From NCBI GenBank assembly GCA_036273855.1, contig DASUGU010000054.1, positions 1-64,000 of the forward strand: DNA of 64,000 nucleotides. The letters run 5' to 3'. This DNA is from DATEPR01 sp036273855. GTDB taxonomy: Bacteria; Actinomycetota; Actinomycetes; Mycobacteriales; Pseudonocardiaceae. The notes beneath the pieces were generated by a model that did no database searches, had not been told where the DNA came from, and worked only from the letters and a program-made list of their open reading frames with translations. The position numbers and the translations under genes were made by a program. Positions 1 to 7,736 of this stretch are shown here, piece after piece (positions within the stretch are counted from its first letter, which is position 1; every line of letters starts with the position of its first letter).

Positions 1-14
1 AACAGCGATAGGCT

Positions 15-206
15 TCATTCGTGGTGTGGGGATGTTCCCCCGCTGGAGTTCGAGCGAGCGTACTGGCAGGATCCGCCCGTGGCGGCCTGACGGTAGCCCT
101 GGTGGACGGTTGAGTCTCCAGGAAACCCGGGGCGGTCCACCAGGTCGTGGAAGTGGGCGTCTGGGTCGGACAGCAGGTGCCAGATGATGACCAGGATCGA
201 GCGGCC
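15..206 (-). pseudogene. Remnant of an IS110-like transposase C-terminus
   Basis: Read on the minus strand, positions 206-141 encode GRSILVIIWHLLSDPDAHF followed by HDL, which resembles the conserved stretch near the C-terminus of IS110-family transposases (ILVI.WHLL.D....DL). No Arg-rich tail of that family follows in any of the three frames, and upstream of 206 the frame runs straight into repeat DNA, so the DEDD catalytic half is absent. It is therefore at most a decayed fragment. The frame stays open to a stop at 15. The family assignment rests on about 20 residues seen by eye and could be wrong. Confidence 0.35.
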
Positions 207-224
207 GACCGTAGATGGACGACT

Positions 225-670
225 CGCGAGGCGGCTGCAGTTCGCAAGCGGTGAACCGCCCGCTGAGTGGTCGATTCGTGGAGCACCAGTCGGTTCGTGA
301 TCCGCGAACGCGCCGTCGAGTGGTCGGCTTGCGAGCGGCTGTTGTTCGCGGGTGGTGAACTGTCCGCTGGGTGGTCGACTGGCGTGCCGGCGGTCGGTTC
401 GCGAGCGGTGCACCGACTCTCGAGTGATCGGCTCGCGGGCGGCTGCTGTTCGCCAGCCGCGAACTGGCCGCCGGATGGTCGACACGAAGCGGGCGGATGT
501 GGTGGACGCGGCTGTGGCCGCCGCTGGCTGGATGGCCGGGCGTTCGCGCCTCGCGAACTGACCGTCGGGTGGTCGAGATGCGCGGTGGTGTGCATTGGTG
601 GGCTGGCCGGTCGCGGAACTGCCTGTGTGCAGCGAACTGGCCGTTGAGTGGTCGGCATGCGAGCTTGTCT
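225..670. repeat. Degenerate ~51-54-bp repeat island (array 1)
   Basis: Successive segments ending in a G-rich GTGG followed by TCG recur roughly every 51-54 bases (for example near 265, 318, 369, 422 and 473), then at longer spacings. Within them the short inverted repeat TTCGC-N5-GCGAA is seen at 449-463 and 543-557, with imperfect versions elsewhere. All six frames contain long open stretches, but none has a recognisable domain and the unit length would shift the frame, so I read the DNA as non-coding. The same hairpin core is found in the large array at 16.5-17.9 kb. The flanking DNA to 927 holds no gene I can support. Confidence 0.6.
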
Positions 671-927
671 TGCCGACTTGTTTGGTGCCTGCCCAGCGCA
701 TTCGCCCCAGGAGCCGACACCGCCGTGCGATGGCGGCTTTCGGGCAGCTGTGGCCCAGCGCGGACTGTGCGCGTCGGCGATCCGGCGAGCGGACGATGCG
801 CGGTGAGGTGATCGGGACGGTGCTCCCGGACCGGCGCGAGATGGTCGCCAGCCGGACCGTTGCCAACTCGGGCCAGGTCGCCGCACGGTGATCGGAGCCA
901 CAACGATCCGTCCGTAGACTGCGACGT

Positions 928-1494
928 GTGCGGCGCCTGATCCATCTCAACGGTCCACCGGGCATCGGCAAGTCCACCCTCGCCCAGATGTATGTCGACC
1001 GCCACCCGGGCGTGCTCAACCTGGACATCGATCGGGTGCGCGGACTCATCGGCGGCTGGCTGCACCGCTTCGATGAGACTGGCGAGATCGTGCGCCCGAT
1101 CGCACGGAGCATGGCCAGTACTCACCTGCGCGGCGGCTACGACGTGATCATGCCCCAATACCTCGGGAAAGCCGGCGAGATCGAACAGTTCCAGAGGCTC
1201 GCGGTCGACAGCGGTGGAGTGTTCGTCGAGGTCATGCTGATGGACACCAAGCAGAGGTCGGTGGAACGGTTCGCGCGCCGCGGTGACGACGACTCCGACG
1301 CCTGGCATCGCCAGGTCCAGCGGATCGTGGAGGACAACGGCGGGGTGACGCTACTGGCGGCCATGCACGACGAACTCACCGACCTGCCGCGCACCCGGCC
1401 CGACGTCATTGTCATACCCAGCACGGCAGGCGCGACCCAGCAGACCTACCGGGACCTGGCCGCGGTTCTCGACTCACCGTCGCAGCGCGATTGA
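928..1494 (+). CDS. P-loop kinase / zeta-toxin-like AAA_33 ATPase
   Basis: A 188-residue soluble protein beginning at GTG 928 (VRRLIHLNGPPGIGKST). A Walker A motif, GPPGIGKST, lies at residues 9-17, and a following acidic strand (LNLDID) fits the small P-loop kinases that phosphorylate metabolites, antibiotics or nucleotide sugars (AAA_33, zeta-toxin and chloramphenicol phosphotransferase-like families). An Arg-rich segment near residues 111-118 (QRSVERFARR) fits the lid arginines of such kinases. The substrate cannot be inferred. It stands alone between two repeat islands with no partner antitoxin visible, so I do not call it a toxin. Start chosen because upstream is repeat DNA and the Walker motif needs this N-terminus. 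Confidence 0.75.
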   Translation: MRRLIHLNGPPGIGKSTLAQMYVDRHPGVLNLDIDRVRGLIGGWLHRFDETGEIVRPIARSMASTHLRGGYDVIMPQYLGKAGEIEQFQRLAVDSGGVFVEVMLMDTKQRSVERFARRGDDDSDAWHRQVQRIVEDNGGVTLLAAMHDELTDLPRTRPDVIVIPSTAGATQQTYRDLAAVLDSPSQRD

Positions 1495-1640
1495 CCTCAT
1501 CATCCACGCGGAGCCGCCGTGCGTGGCCCTGGGCCGTTCATCGCGCGTTGGCTCAGGCTTTCAGGGCCGAGGCGCTGCTGGCTCTGCGGATCAGTTCGTG
1601 GGGCGTCCTTGACGTTGCCGGCTCGTTGGCCCCTGTGGCG

Positions 1641-1822
1641 GCCAGCAAGCGACGGGGCAGCAAGCGACGGGCAGTAGGCGACGGGCAGTAGGCGACGGGC
1701 AGCAGGCGACGGGCAGCAGGCGACGGGCAGCAAGCGACGGCCAGCAAGCGGCGAGCGGCGAGCAGCGGGCGGCGGCCAGCGGGCGGCTGCCAGCAAGCGG
1801 GCGGGCAGCAAGCGACGGGCAG
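1641..1822. repeat. 14-bp tandem repeat tract, unit GCGACGGGCAGTAG/CAG
   Basis: About eight near-perfect 14-bp copies (GCGACGGGCAG followed by TAG, CAG or CAA) run from about 1650 to 1745, then decay into GC-rich variants and resume briefly at 1795-1822. Unit length is not a multiple of three, and the tract follows the stop codon of the kinase at 1494. The surrounding 1495-1640 segment shows no gene I can support. Confidence 0.85.
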
Positions 1823-1859
1823 GGTGCATGCCGTATGTCAACACATCCCGGTGCTGGCG

Positions 1860-2086
1860 TCGGGTGTGTCGTTCGTTGGCGGGTCGACTCGGGGTCGATC
1901 GCTTGCGAGGCCGGGTGTGTTGGCCGTTGGGTGGCGACATCGTCCTTGGCTGGCTGGCATGTCGCGCGTGTCGTCCGGCGGATGGTCAGGTCGTTGCGAG
2001 TTGTTTGTGGGGCTTCGCGTGTTGGCCGGTGAATGGTCAGCTCGGGATTGGTCGGCTGTTGTGATGGCGTGTCGGCCGGTGGAGGG
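1860..2086. repeat. G/T-rich ~50-60-bp degenerate repeats (array 2)
   Basis: At least four loosely similar segments start with GTGT(C/T)GGCCG or GTGTCGTCCG near 1916, 1967, 2027 and 2069 and continue with (A/G)TGGTCA or GTGGCG. They match the opening of the units in the large array at 16.5-17.9 kb. The plus strand is strongly G+T biased. The island fills the convergent interval between the kinase gene and the 3' end of the GNAT gene. Confidence 0.5.
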
Positions 2087-2692
2087 TCATGTCATGAGGG
2101 GGTTGGGCGCTGCGTAGCAATGCATCAGGACCGTGTCGCCCCTTGACATCTCATAGTCTACTGAGGACATTCGTTGCCAGCCCGCGCTGTCGTACAGGGC
2201 TATCGCTGAGCTGTCCTGGTCGAACACGCCCAACACCGCTTGCCTGCCCTGCTCTCGCGCGGCCGCCGTCGCCGTGTCCAGCAGGCGCCTGCCCACCGAT
2301 CGCCTGCGCGCCGCACCAGCCACACACAGCCTGGTGATCTCGGCCGTCTCGGTGACCGGCCGACCCACCCGAGCCGCCCACGCCCCGGCCGGCGCGTCGG
2401 TCGCCACCATCAGGGCCACATGGCCAACCACCACACCGTCCAGTTCAGCAACCCACGCGCCCAGCAGGCCGGCCGGAGTCAGCCAGCGCTCCGGGTCGGT
2501 GGGCCAGTTGACCGGGTAGTGGTTGGTTCGGTGGGTTTCGGCGATGATCGACACGCACGCCGCCAGATCGGCCGGCCGGCGCGGCCGGATGGACACGCCG
2601 GTCTCCACGCCGGTCACCGCCCCGGTCACCGACCCGGTCTCCACGCCGGTCTCCACGCCGGTCTCCGCCTCGCGTCCCACTACCTCGCTCAC
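2087..2692 (-). CDS. GNAT-family N-acetyltransferase
   Basis: A predicted 201-residue cytoplasmic acetyltransferase of the GNAT fold, which transfers acetyl from acetyl-CoA to an unknown amine. The acetyl-CoA pyrophosphate loop is seen in ITRLCVAGAARRRSVGRRLL (an R/Q-x-x-G-x-G/A-like loop), followed by the typical ALYDSAGW segment. I chose GTG 2692 because it overlaps the stop codon of the upstream Nudix gene as GTGA, indicating translational coupling; a longer frame to 2734 is possible. The first ~30 residues are a Val-Glu-Thr-Gly/Val-Thr-Gly repeat encoded by 12-bp tandem DNA repeats (about 2594-2668), so the true domain begins at VSIRPRRPADL. The substrate is not inferable. Confidence 0.8.
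   Translation of the reverse strand: MSEVVGREAETGVETGVETGSVTGAVTGVETGVSIRPRRPADLAACVSIIAETHRTNHYPVNWPTDPERWLTPAGLLGAWVAELDGVVVGHVALMVATDAPAGAWAARVGRPVTETAEITRLCVAGAARRRSVGRRLLDTATAAAREQGRQAVLGVFDQDSSAIALYDSAGWQRMSSVDYEMSRGDTVLMHCYAAPNPLMT
2594..2668. repeat. 12-bp tandem repeat inside the GNAT N-terminus
   Basis: Repeats of ACGCCGGTCTCC with GTCACC variants occur six times in the plus strand. In the minus-strand reading they encode a Glu-Thr-Gly-Val / Val-Thr-Gly tract. Being a multiple of three, the repeat keeps the frame open, so copy number may vary without breaking the gene. Confidence 0.85.
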
Positions 2693-3306
2693 GACGCCGC
2701 CGGTCGGCCGATGCCGGCTCGTCGCGCCGCGCACAGCATCAACGTGTGCGCACTGGCCGCGTCCGGCACCTCGTGCCGCAGCACCAGACCAACGGCCTCG
2801 TCGAACGACATCCGCACCACCCGAAGGTCCTCCTCACCGGCCTGCACGTCCGCCTCGCCCTGCGTGAGGTCGGTAGCCAGGAACAGATGCGCGACATGGT
2901 TGGTGATGCTGTCGGCACAGTTGATACCGCCCAACAACTCCCACGTCCCCGCCCGCAACCCCGTTTCCTCAGCCAGCTCCCGACGAGCAGCGGTGAGCGG
3001 ATCGGGGTCATCATCGTCGATACCGCCGCCGGGCAGCCGCCACTGAGTGCCGTCGTGCAGATAGATCCACTGGCGGGTGAAGGCCACACTGTCGTCGACG
3101 TCCAGCGCCAGCACGGTCACCGAACCCCGGGAGGCGACCCGCTCGTACACACCGCGCGTGCCGTCCGGCCGGATGACCTGGTCGGTCCACACCTCGAACC
3201 ACGGAGTGGCGTGCACCACGCTGCTGGACACACGCTGCCACGGCGGGCTTTCGCTCGGCACACCGTCGTTTCTACCATCGGGTACCCGTTCGGCGGGCGG
3301 CCGCAC
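2689..3306 (-). CDS. Nudix hydrolase (ADP-ribose/NDP-sugar type)
   Basis: About 205 residues with a Nudix box ending RRELAEETGL. The canonical G-x5-E-x7-REUxEExGU pattern is met except that the first Glu position is occupied by Pro (GGIDDDDPDPLTAARREL), which also occurs in some divergent members. Upstream strands (VTVLALDVDDSVAFTRQWI) and the C-terminal EEDLRVVRMSFDEA fit the ADP-ribose pyrophosphatase subgroup, which hydrolyses nucleoside diphosphate-linked moieties with Mg. Start is uncertain: GTG 3306, or an internal GTG at 3261 just before the conserved region. It is divergent from the CysQ-like gene and translationally coupled (GTGA) to the downstream acetyltransferase. Confidence 0.8.
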   Translation of the reverse strand: MRPPAERVPDGRNDGVPSESPPWQRVSSSVVHATPWFEVWTDQVIRPDGTRGVYERVASRGSVTVLALDVDDSVAFTRQWIYLHDGTQWRLPGGGIDDDDPDPLTAARRELAEETGLRAGTWELLGGINCADSITNHVAHLFLATDLTQGEADVQAGEEDLRVVRMSFDEAVGLVLRHEVPDAASAHTLMLCAARRAGIGRPAAS

Positions 3307-3325
3307 GGCCGGGCATCATGGCCGG

Positions 3326-4084
3326 ATGCCGACCGATGACGTGCTGGCCGCCGAACTCGCGCAGCAGGCGGGCGAACTGCTGCTCCGGATCAGGGCGGCC
3401 GACCACGGGGACGACCCGACGACACTGGGCCGGACGGGGGACCAGCGGTCGAACGATCTCCTGCTGGACCGCCTGGCCGAACTGCGCCCCGGCGACGCCG
3501 TGCTGTCCGAGGAGTCGGCGGACGACCCCGGCCGACTGACCGCGGCCCGGGTGTGGATCATCGATCCTCTGGACGGCACCCGCGAGTTCACCCTGCCCGG
3601 CCACGACGACTGGGCCGTGCACGTCGCACTCCACACCGAGGGCCGGGGCATCACCGCCGCCGCCGTGGCGATACCCGGGCTGGGCGAGGTGTGGTCGACG
3701 GTCGGCGTGCTCGCCGCGCCGACGGAACACCGGCGGCCGAGGATCGTGGTGAGCGCCAGTCGGCCGCCCGACTTCGCCGGGGCCGTGGCCGAGGCATTGG
3801 GCGCCGACCTGATGCCGATGGGCTCTGCGGGCGCCAAGGCGATGGCCGTGGTGCGTGGCGACGCGGACGTCTACGTGCACGCGGGCGGCCAGTGGGAGTG
3901 GGACTCGGCGGCCCCGGTGGGTGTCGCGGTCGCGGCCGGCCTCACCGCGTGCCGGATCGACGGGTCACCCTTGCGCTACAACCAGCCCCGGCCCTACCTG
4001 CCCGACCTGGTCATCTGCCGGCCGGAACTGGCCGAACCGGTACTCGCCGCGATCGGTGCCGGCTCAGCCGTTCGGCTTCCCTGA
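3326..4084 (+). CDS. Inositol monophosphatase-family phosphatase, CysQ-like
   Basis: A 252-residue member of the Mg-dependent inositol monophosphatase superfamily. The metal-binding motif WIIDPLDGTREF lies near residues 76-87 and the second motif QWEWDSAAPVGVA near 188-200; an acidic SEES segment precedes them. The overall pattern (TREF, WDSAAP) fits CysQ/3'(2'),5'-bisphosphate nucleotidase, which removes the 3'-phosphate of PAP from sulfate assimilation, though inositol or fructose phosphatase activity cannot be excluded. ATG 3326 was chosen because the frame above it lacks family similarity and lies antisense to the Nudix start. Its last 21 bases overlap the convergent copper-locus gene. 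Confidence 0.85.
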   Translation: MPTDDVLAAELAQQAGELLLRIRAADHGDDPTTLGRTGDQRSNDLLLDRLAELRPGDAVLSEESADDPGRLTAARVWIIDPLDGTREFTLPGHDDWAVHVALHTEGRGITAAAVAIPGLGEVWSTVGVLAAPTEHRRPRIVVSASRPPDFAGAVAEALGADLMPMGSAGAKAMAVVRGDADVYVHAGGQWEWDSAAPVGVAVAAGLTACRIDGSPLRYNQPRPYLPDLVICRPELAEPVLAAIGAGSAVRLP

Positions 4085-5644
4085 CATACCGGGCATCGTG
4101 GGCGTCGTGGTGGGCGAACCGCTCATGTTCATGCCCGGCATGTCCATGCCCGGGTCGCTGTTGCCCATGTAGCCGTACGTCATCACGTCGTCCTGGCTCA
4201 GGTTGGCCGGCGAGCCGACCGGCGACAGCATGTGCACCACGCCGGACGTGGCGAACGTCAGCGTCAGCTGCAGCGGCGGGTGGCCGGCGTCCAGCTTGCC
4301 CATCCCCGCCACCACCAGGTGCGGTCCGGCCGGGCCGAACACGAACCGGCTGTGGGCCGGAACGGTGACCGCGCCGGGACCGGTGCACACCGGGTTGGCG
4401 CACACCGAAACGCCGGTCGCCGCACCGGCGGTCTGGAACTCGGTACCCGCGGACAGCAGCGTGTCCGACGAGTTGCCGCTGTTGGTGACGACGAAGTAGA
4501 CCGGCACGCCGCCGTCCGCGGTGGTGCCGGCCGGGGTGACGACGTCGGTCAGCGTCAGGTGCGGCTGCTCGCCGGGTGGGATCGGCCGGGTGGTGCCCCA
4601 CTGGATCAGGCCGACGACCACGACGACGAGCACGACCAGGCTGGACATGGCCGGTGAGTACCGCGCCGGCGCGAGTTCGTCCTCGTCCTCGGCGACCGTG
4701 CTCAGTGCGGGCACGGTGCCCAGTACCGCCAGTGCGAAGATGATCAGCAGCGGGCCGCTGTTCGGGTCGGTGGCCTGACCGCTGAGCAGCTCGCCGAAGC
4801 CCTGGCCGAGCATCCAGAACATGGTGGCGACCACGGCACCGACCCAGCCGGCGTACGTGCGCAGCCGGGGGCCGCCCAGGGCGCACAGGCCGACCGCCAG
4901 CAGCAGGGCCAGCAGCAGCCAGTTGTCCTGCGACCCGGACCGCTGCACGTGGTCGGCCAGGCTCTGGTTCAGTCCCATCTGCCACGCCGGCATGTCGCCG
5001 CCGGTCAGCGTGGTGGCGAGCCGGACCGGGGTGTTCTGCGCGGGCAGTGCCTGCAACAGCGCCCCGCCGACCCACACCACCGCCCAGGCCAGCGCCGTCC
5101 ACGCGGCCGGGGCATCGGAACTGTCGTGGTGGAACCAGCCGCGCCACCCGGCGGGCGCGTCCTCGACCGGGTGCGGCCACACGGCGAACGCGAGCACCAC
5201 GTACAGCAGCACCGCACCGGGTGCGCCGGTGAGCAGGCTGGCGTGGCCACTGGCCAGGCCGCCGAGGCCCTCACCGAAGTACCAGACGCCGATGCCCCAG
5301 CCGATCGACGCCGCCAGCGCGATCCGGACGGTGGGCCGCACCAACAGGCCGACGCCGATCCCCAACTGGACGAGGGCGAACACGGTGTTCCACGGCGCCG
5401 GGTGCGCGCCGACCACGCCGGCCGCCCAGTGCACGCCCGCGGCGACCCAGCCGGGCTGGCCGTCCGCCGCCGGGGCGAGCACCTGGTTGGCGAAGCCGGA
5501 ACCGAACATGAACGGCTGGAGTTGCAGTGCGCCGTCCACCAGCCACACGATGCCCAGTGCGATCTGCAACCCGCGCCGGGTGATCCGCTGCCGCTGGGGC
5601 GGCGGATCGTTCCGGACCTCGGTCGACTCGTCGGTTTCGGTCAC
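4064..5644 (-). CDS. Multi-TM membrane protein fused to a PCu(A)C-like copper domain
   Basis: A 526-residue protein. Residues ~25-340 hold multiple hydrophobic segments (a DoxX/CopD-like arrangement; for example TRRGLQIALGIVWLVDGAL). After a final helix (MSSLVVLVVVVVGLIQWGT) an extracytoplasmic domain from about 375 to 485 resembles PCu(A)C copper chaperones: YFVVTNSGNSSDTLLSA, then GPAGPHLVVAGMGKLDAG and LTLTFATSGVV. The usual His-x-Met pair is replaced by a Cys pair (CANPVC, ~413-420). The C-terminus is a Met-rich tail with DMPGMNM, a typical Cu(I)-binding composition. It lies 57 bp after the His-motif gene, probably in one operon. Role in copper acquisition or delivery is inferred. Confidence 0.75.
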   Translation of the reverse strand: MTETDESTEVRNDPPPQRQRITRRGLQIALGIVWLVDGALQLQPFMFGSGFANQVLAPAADGQPGWVAAGVHWAAGVVGAHPAPWNTVFALVQLGIGVGLLVRPTVRIALAASIGWGIGVWYFGEGLGGLASGHASLLTGAPGAVLLYVVLAFAVWPHPVEDAPAGWRGWFHHDSSDAPAAWTALAWAVVWVGGALLQALPAQNTPVRLATTLTGGDMPAWQMGLNQSLADHVQRSGSQDNWLLLALLLAVGLCALGGPRLRTYAGWVGAVVATMFWMLGQGFGELLSGQATDPNSGPLLIIFALAVLGTVPALSTVAEDEDELAPARYSPAMSSLVVLVVVVVGLIQWGTTRPIPPGEQPHLTLTDVVTPAGTTADGGVPVYFVVTNSGNSSDTLLSAGTEFQTAGAATGVSVCANPVCTGPGAVTVPAHSRFVFGPAGPHLVVAGMGKLDAGHPPLQLTLTFATSGVVHMLSPVGSPANLSQDDVMTYGYMGNSDPGMDMPGMNMSGSPTTTPTMPGMSGKPNG

Positions 5645-5700
5645 GTGCGGTTCCTCGATTCGCGGCTGCCGGGCCGGTTACCGGCCCGACCGGGGGCGCC

Positions 5701-6534
5701 TCACAGGCCCTGCGGGAAGGTGTACTTCTGGAACGGCACCACGGTGCCCAGGTCGAGCTGGATCTGGCCGTGTGCCTTCAGCGGGATGTTCCTGATGTCA
5801 CCGGTGTACTTCTTGCCGTCGAGGAACGCCGTGACCGTGCCCTTGTTCGGGCCGATCTGGGTGTTGGACAGCGGCTGGTGCCAGATGTCGAAGAAGTTGC
5901 CGACGGTGAAGGTGCGCTGCACGGGCGACTCGATGTGGATCACACCGCTCTCGTCGTGGGTGTGCAGCCAGTAGAACTTCGACCCACCGGCCACGAACTG
6001 GCTGTTGCCGTCGGCCTGCAGCTGGTACGGCGGCACGATGCCCACGCCGTAGGGGAGCAGCTTCTGCTTGCCGTTCACGTAGATCGCCAGGTGGGCGTGC
6101 ACGTGGAAGAGCACCTGCTCGTTGGCGTTGCTGGACACGCCGTCCACGGTGTCACCGGTGGCCTGGCCACCGGTGGACGCGAGGACCGCGGTGCTGGTGT
6201 CGGCGTTGGCCGGCTGCTGCTGGCCGGCGGCCTCGGTGCGGTTGTTGGCCAGCAGGACGCCGACCACCACGACGGCCGCGACGACCACGATCACCACGAT
6301 CGGCAGCACGACCCTGACCAGGGTGCCGCCCTTGCGCGCGCCCTTGATGGCCCGCTGCGCGGCCACCGCCGACTGCTTGGAGCCGGTCCCGCGGCCGGAA
6401 CCACCCGATCCACCGCCGCGGCCGGACGTCTTGGCCGCCGTCCCACCACGTCCACCGCTGCCGCGTCCGCCTGTCGAACCGCGCCCCGTCGGCCGGGACT
6501 TCCCACCGGTCCGACCTGAGCCACCCTGCGCCAT
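5701..6534 (-). CDS. Membrane-anchored protein with HVHAHL and HTHD motifs, putative metal-binding
   Basis: 277 residues: a Gly/Arg/Ser-rich cytoplasmic N-terminus (1-70), one hydrophobic anchor (VRVVLPIVVIVVVAAVVVV, ~73-97) and an extracytoplasmic domain of about 170 residues. The domain carries HVHAHL near residue 143 and HTHDESGVIHIE near 189, clusters of His that could hold copper or another transition metal. Proteins of this type are conserved but, to my knowledge, uncharacterised. It precedes the PCu(A)C fusion gene by 57 bp on the same strand, which supports a copper-related role. ATG 6534 is preceded by a divergent, long non-coding interval. Confidence 0.7.
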   Translation of the reverse strand: MAQGGSGRTGGKSRPTGRGSTGGRGSGGRGGTAAKTSGRGGGSGGSGRGTGSKQSAVAAQRAIKGARKGGTLVRVVLPIVVIVVVAAVVVVGVLLANNRTEAAGQQQPANADTSTAVLASTGGQATGDTVDGVSSNANEQVLFHVHAHLAIYVNGKQKLLPYGVGIVPPYQLQADGNSQFVAGGSKFYWLHTHDESGVIHIESPVQRTFTVGNFFDIWHQPLSNTQIGPNKGTVTAFLDGKKYTGDIRNIPLKAHGQIQLDLGTVVPFQKYTFPQGL

Positions 6535-7736
6535 CGCTTCGTCGATTCCTTAGTCTCGGGCGACGGCCCTGCCGACGCGCACGACCCAACCGGCCCGACG
6601 CATGGCGGGCCGCTACCACTCTTAGCGTACGGCCCGTCAACTCGCTGTTGGCCCCTGCCGGCCGAAGTGACGAATTGGCTGGTAGATCGCCTGACAGATT
6701 GTCGGCGACGGGGGCTGGACCACGGGATCTGCCTGGTCCGCGCCGCCGGCCACCACGGGCGGCGCGGCCGTCCGGGTACGTTACCGACGGCCCGGGATGC
6801 CAATAACGTCGCCGGTCATGTCGGGCTGTTCTTCATTCCACGAACAACGCAGCGCACCGGCCGTATGACGTACGGTCAGCGCCCGCTGATCGGACACTGT
6901 GGACGGCCGTTCGGCGCGCGCTCACGCCTACCGAGACGGACGACCGTGCCCCGGCCTACCGAATCAGCGGGTGACGGGGGACCGGCCTGGCCGCCCGCCG
7001 GACCATCGACGGAATTTCGACAATGGCCGGCAGCTATTCGGAGAACGGTGCGATGAATTGGTTCACCGAGAAACCGAATACGATTCGACGGCACTACGGT
7101 TGGTAATGCCAGGTCCGATCGGGCGAAGTTGTTGACTCAACCATCGTCGCTGGTCCGGATGGCCGTACGTCTCGCTTCGTGTCGGGTCAATTCCGCTCCG
7201 TGAGCCCTTCCGGGCGGTGTCCGACGGCAGTGTCAACGGTCAAGGTGTCGACACGTGAGTACGTACGCACCAATCACACACAGTTGGCCCCTCGTCCATC
7301 TGGGTGAAGTAGGGATGACCCGGTCGGGTGCGATGTGTGATACGTGCCATTATGTCCGCTTGACCGAGGTCCCGCGGGAGAGCAAAACGTTGTCACGAGC
7401 GAATGCCTGCCCTAACATCACCGCCGCCGGCCATCCCGACCTTCGTTGGGGAAACGCCGGCTTGTCGGCAATGCGGAAAAACTCTGGCGCGCGGGAGGTG
7501 TCACATATTGCCGAACGCTGGTCGTCCCGTAAATGGTCGAGATCACCGCCAGCGCCAGCAGATGTCGATCACCCCCGAACGCGACGGTCCGTCGCGAGTT
7601 GATCGCGGTGCGCGATGCCTGGCGGTGCGGTCCTTGGGCAGTGCGGGCACGGCTAGGCTCTCGGTCTTGCTGCGCCGGCTTGCTGGGCAGAACACGATAT
7701 TCGTAGGCTTTCGAACCGACAGTGGAAAAGTAGGCC
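6535..7736. other. 1.2-kb intergenic region without a supportable gene
   Basis: The interval between the minus-strand copper locus and cvnA contains only short open frames without domain similarity, without consistent codon bias and mutually overlapping on both strands. It must contain the copper-locus promoter and the cvnA promoter, but I could not pick out convincing -35/-10 pairs. No palindrome or repeat stood out. A small RNA or leader cannot be excluded. Confidence 0.5.

Noticed and set aside
15..1112. Long minus-strand open frame (365 codons) across the first kilobase
   Set aside because: It runs through repeat DNA and antisense to the kinase gene, has an Arg/Ser/Pro composition typical of non-coding high-GC DNA, and only its last ~20 meaningful residues resemble a known protein.
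928..1494. Zeta-toxin of a toxin-antitoxin pair
   Set aside because: No antitoxin gene adjoins it and the P-loop kinase fold is shared with many metabolic kinases.
7255..7602. 115-codon plus-strand frame upstream of cvnA
   Set aside because: No ribosome-binding site, mixed codon bias and no similarity; overlaps other equally open frames.
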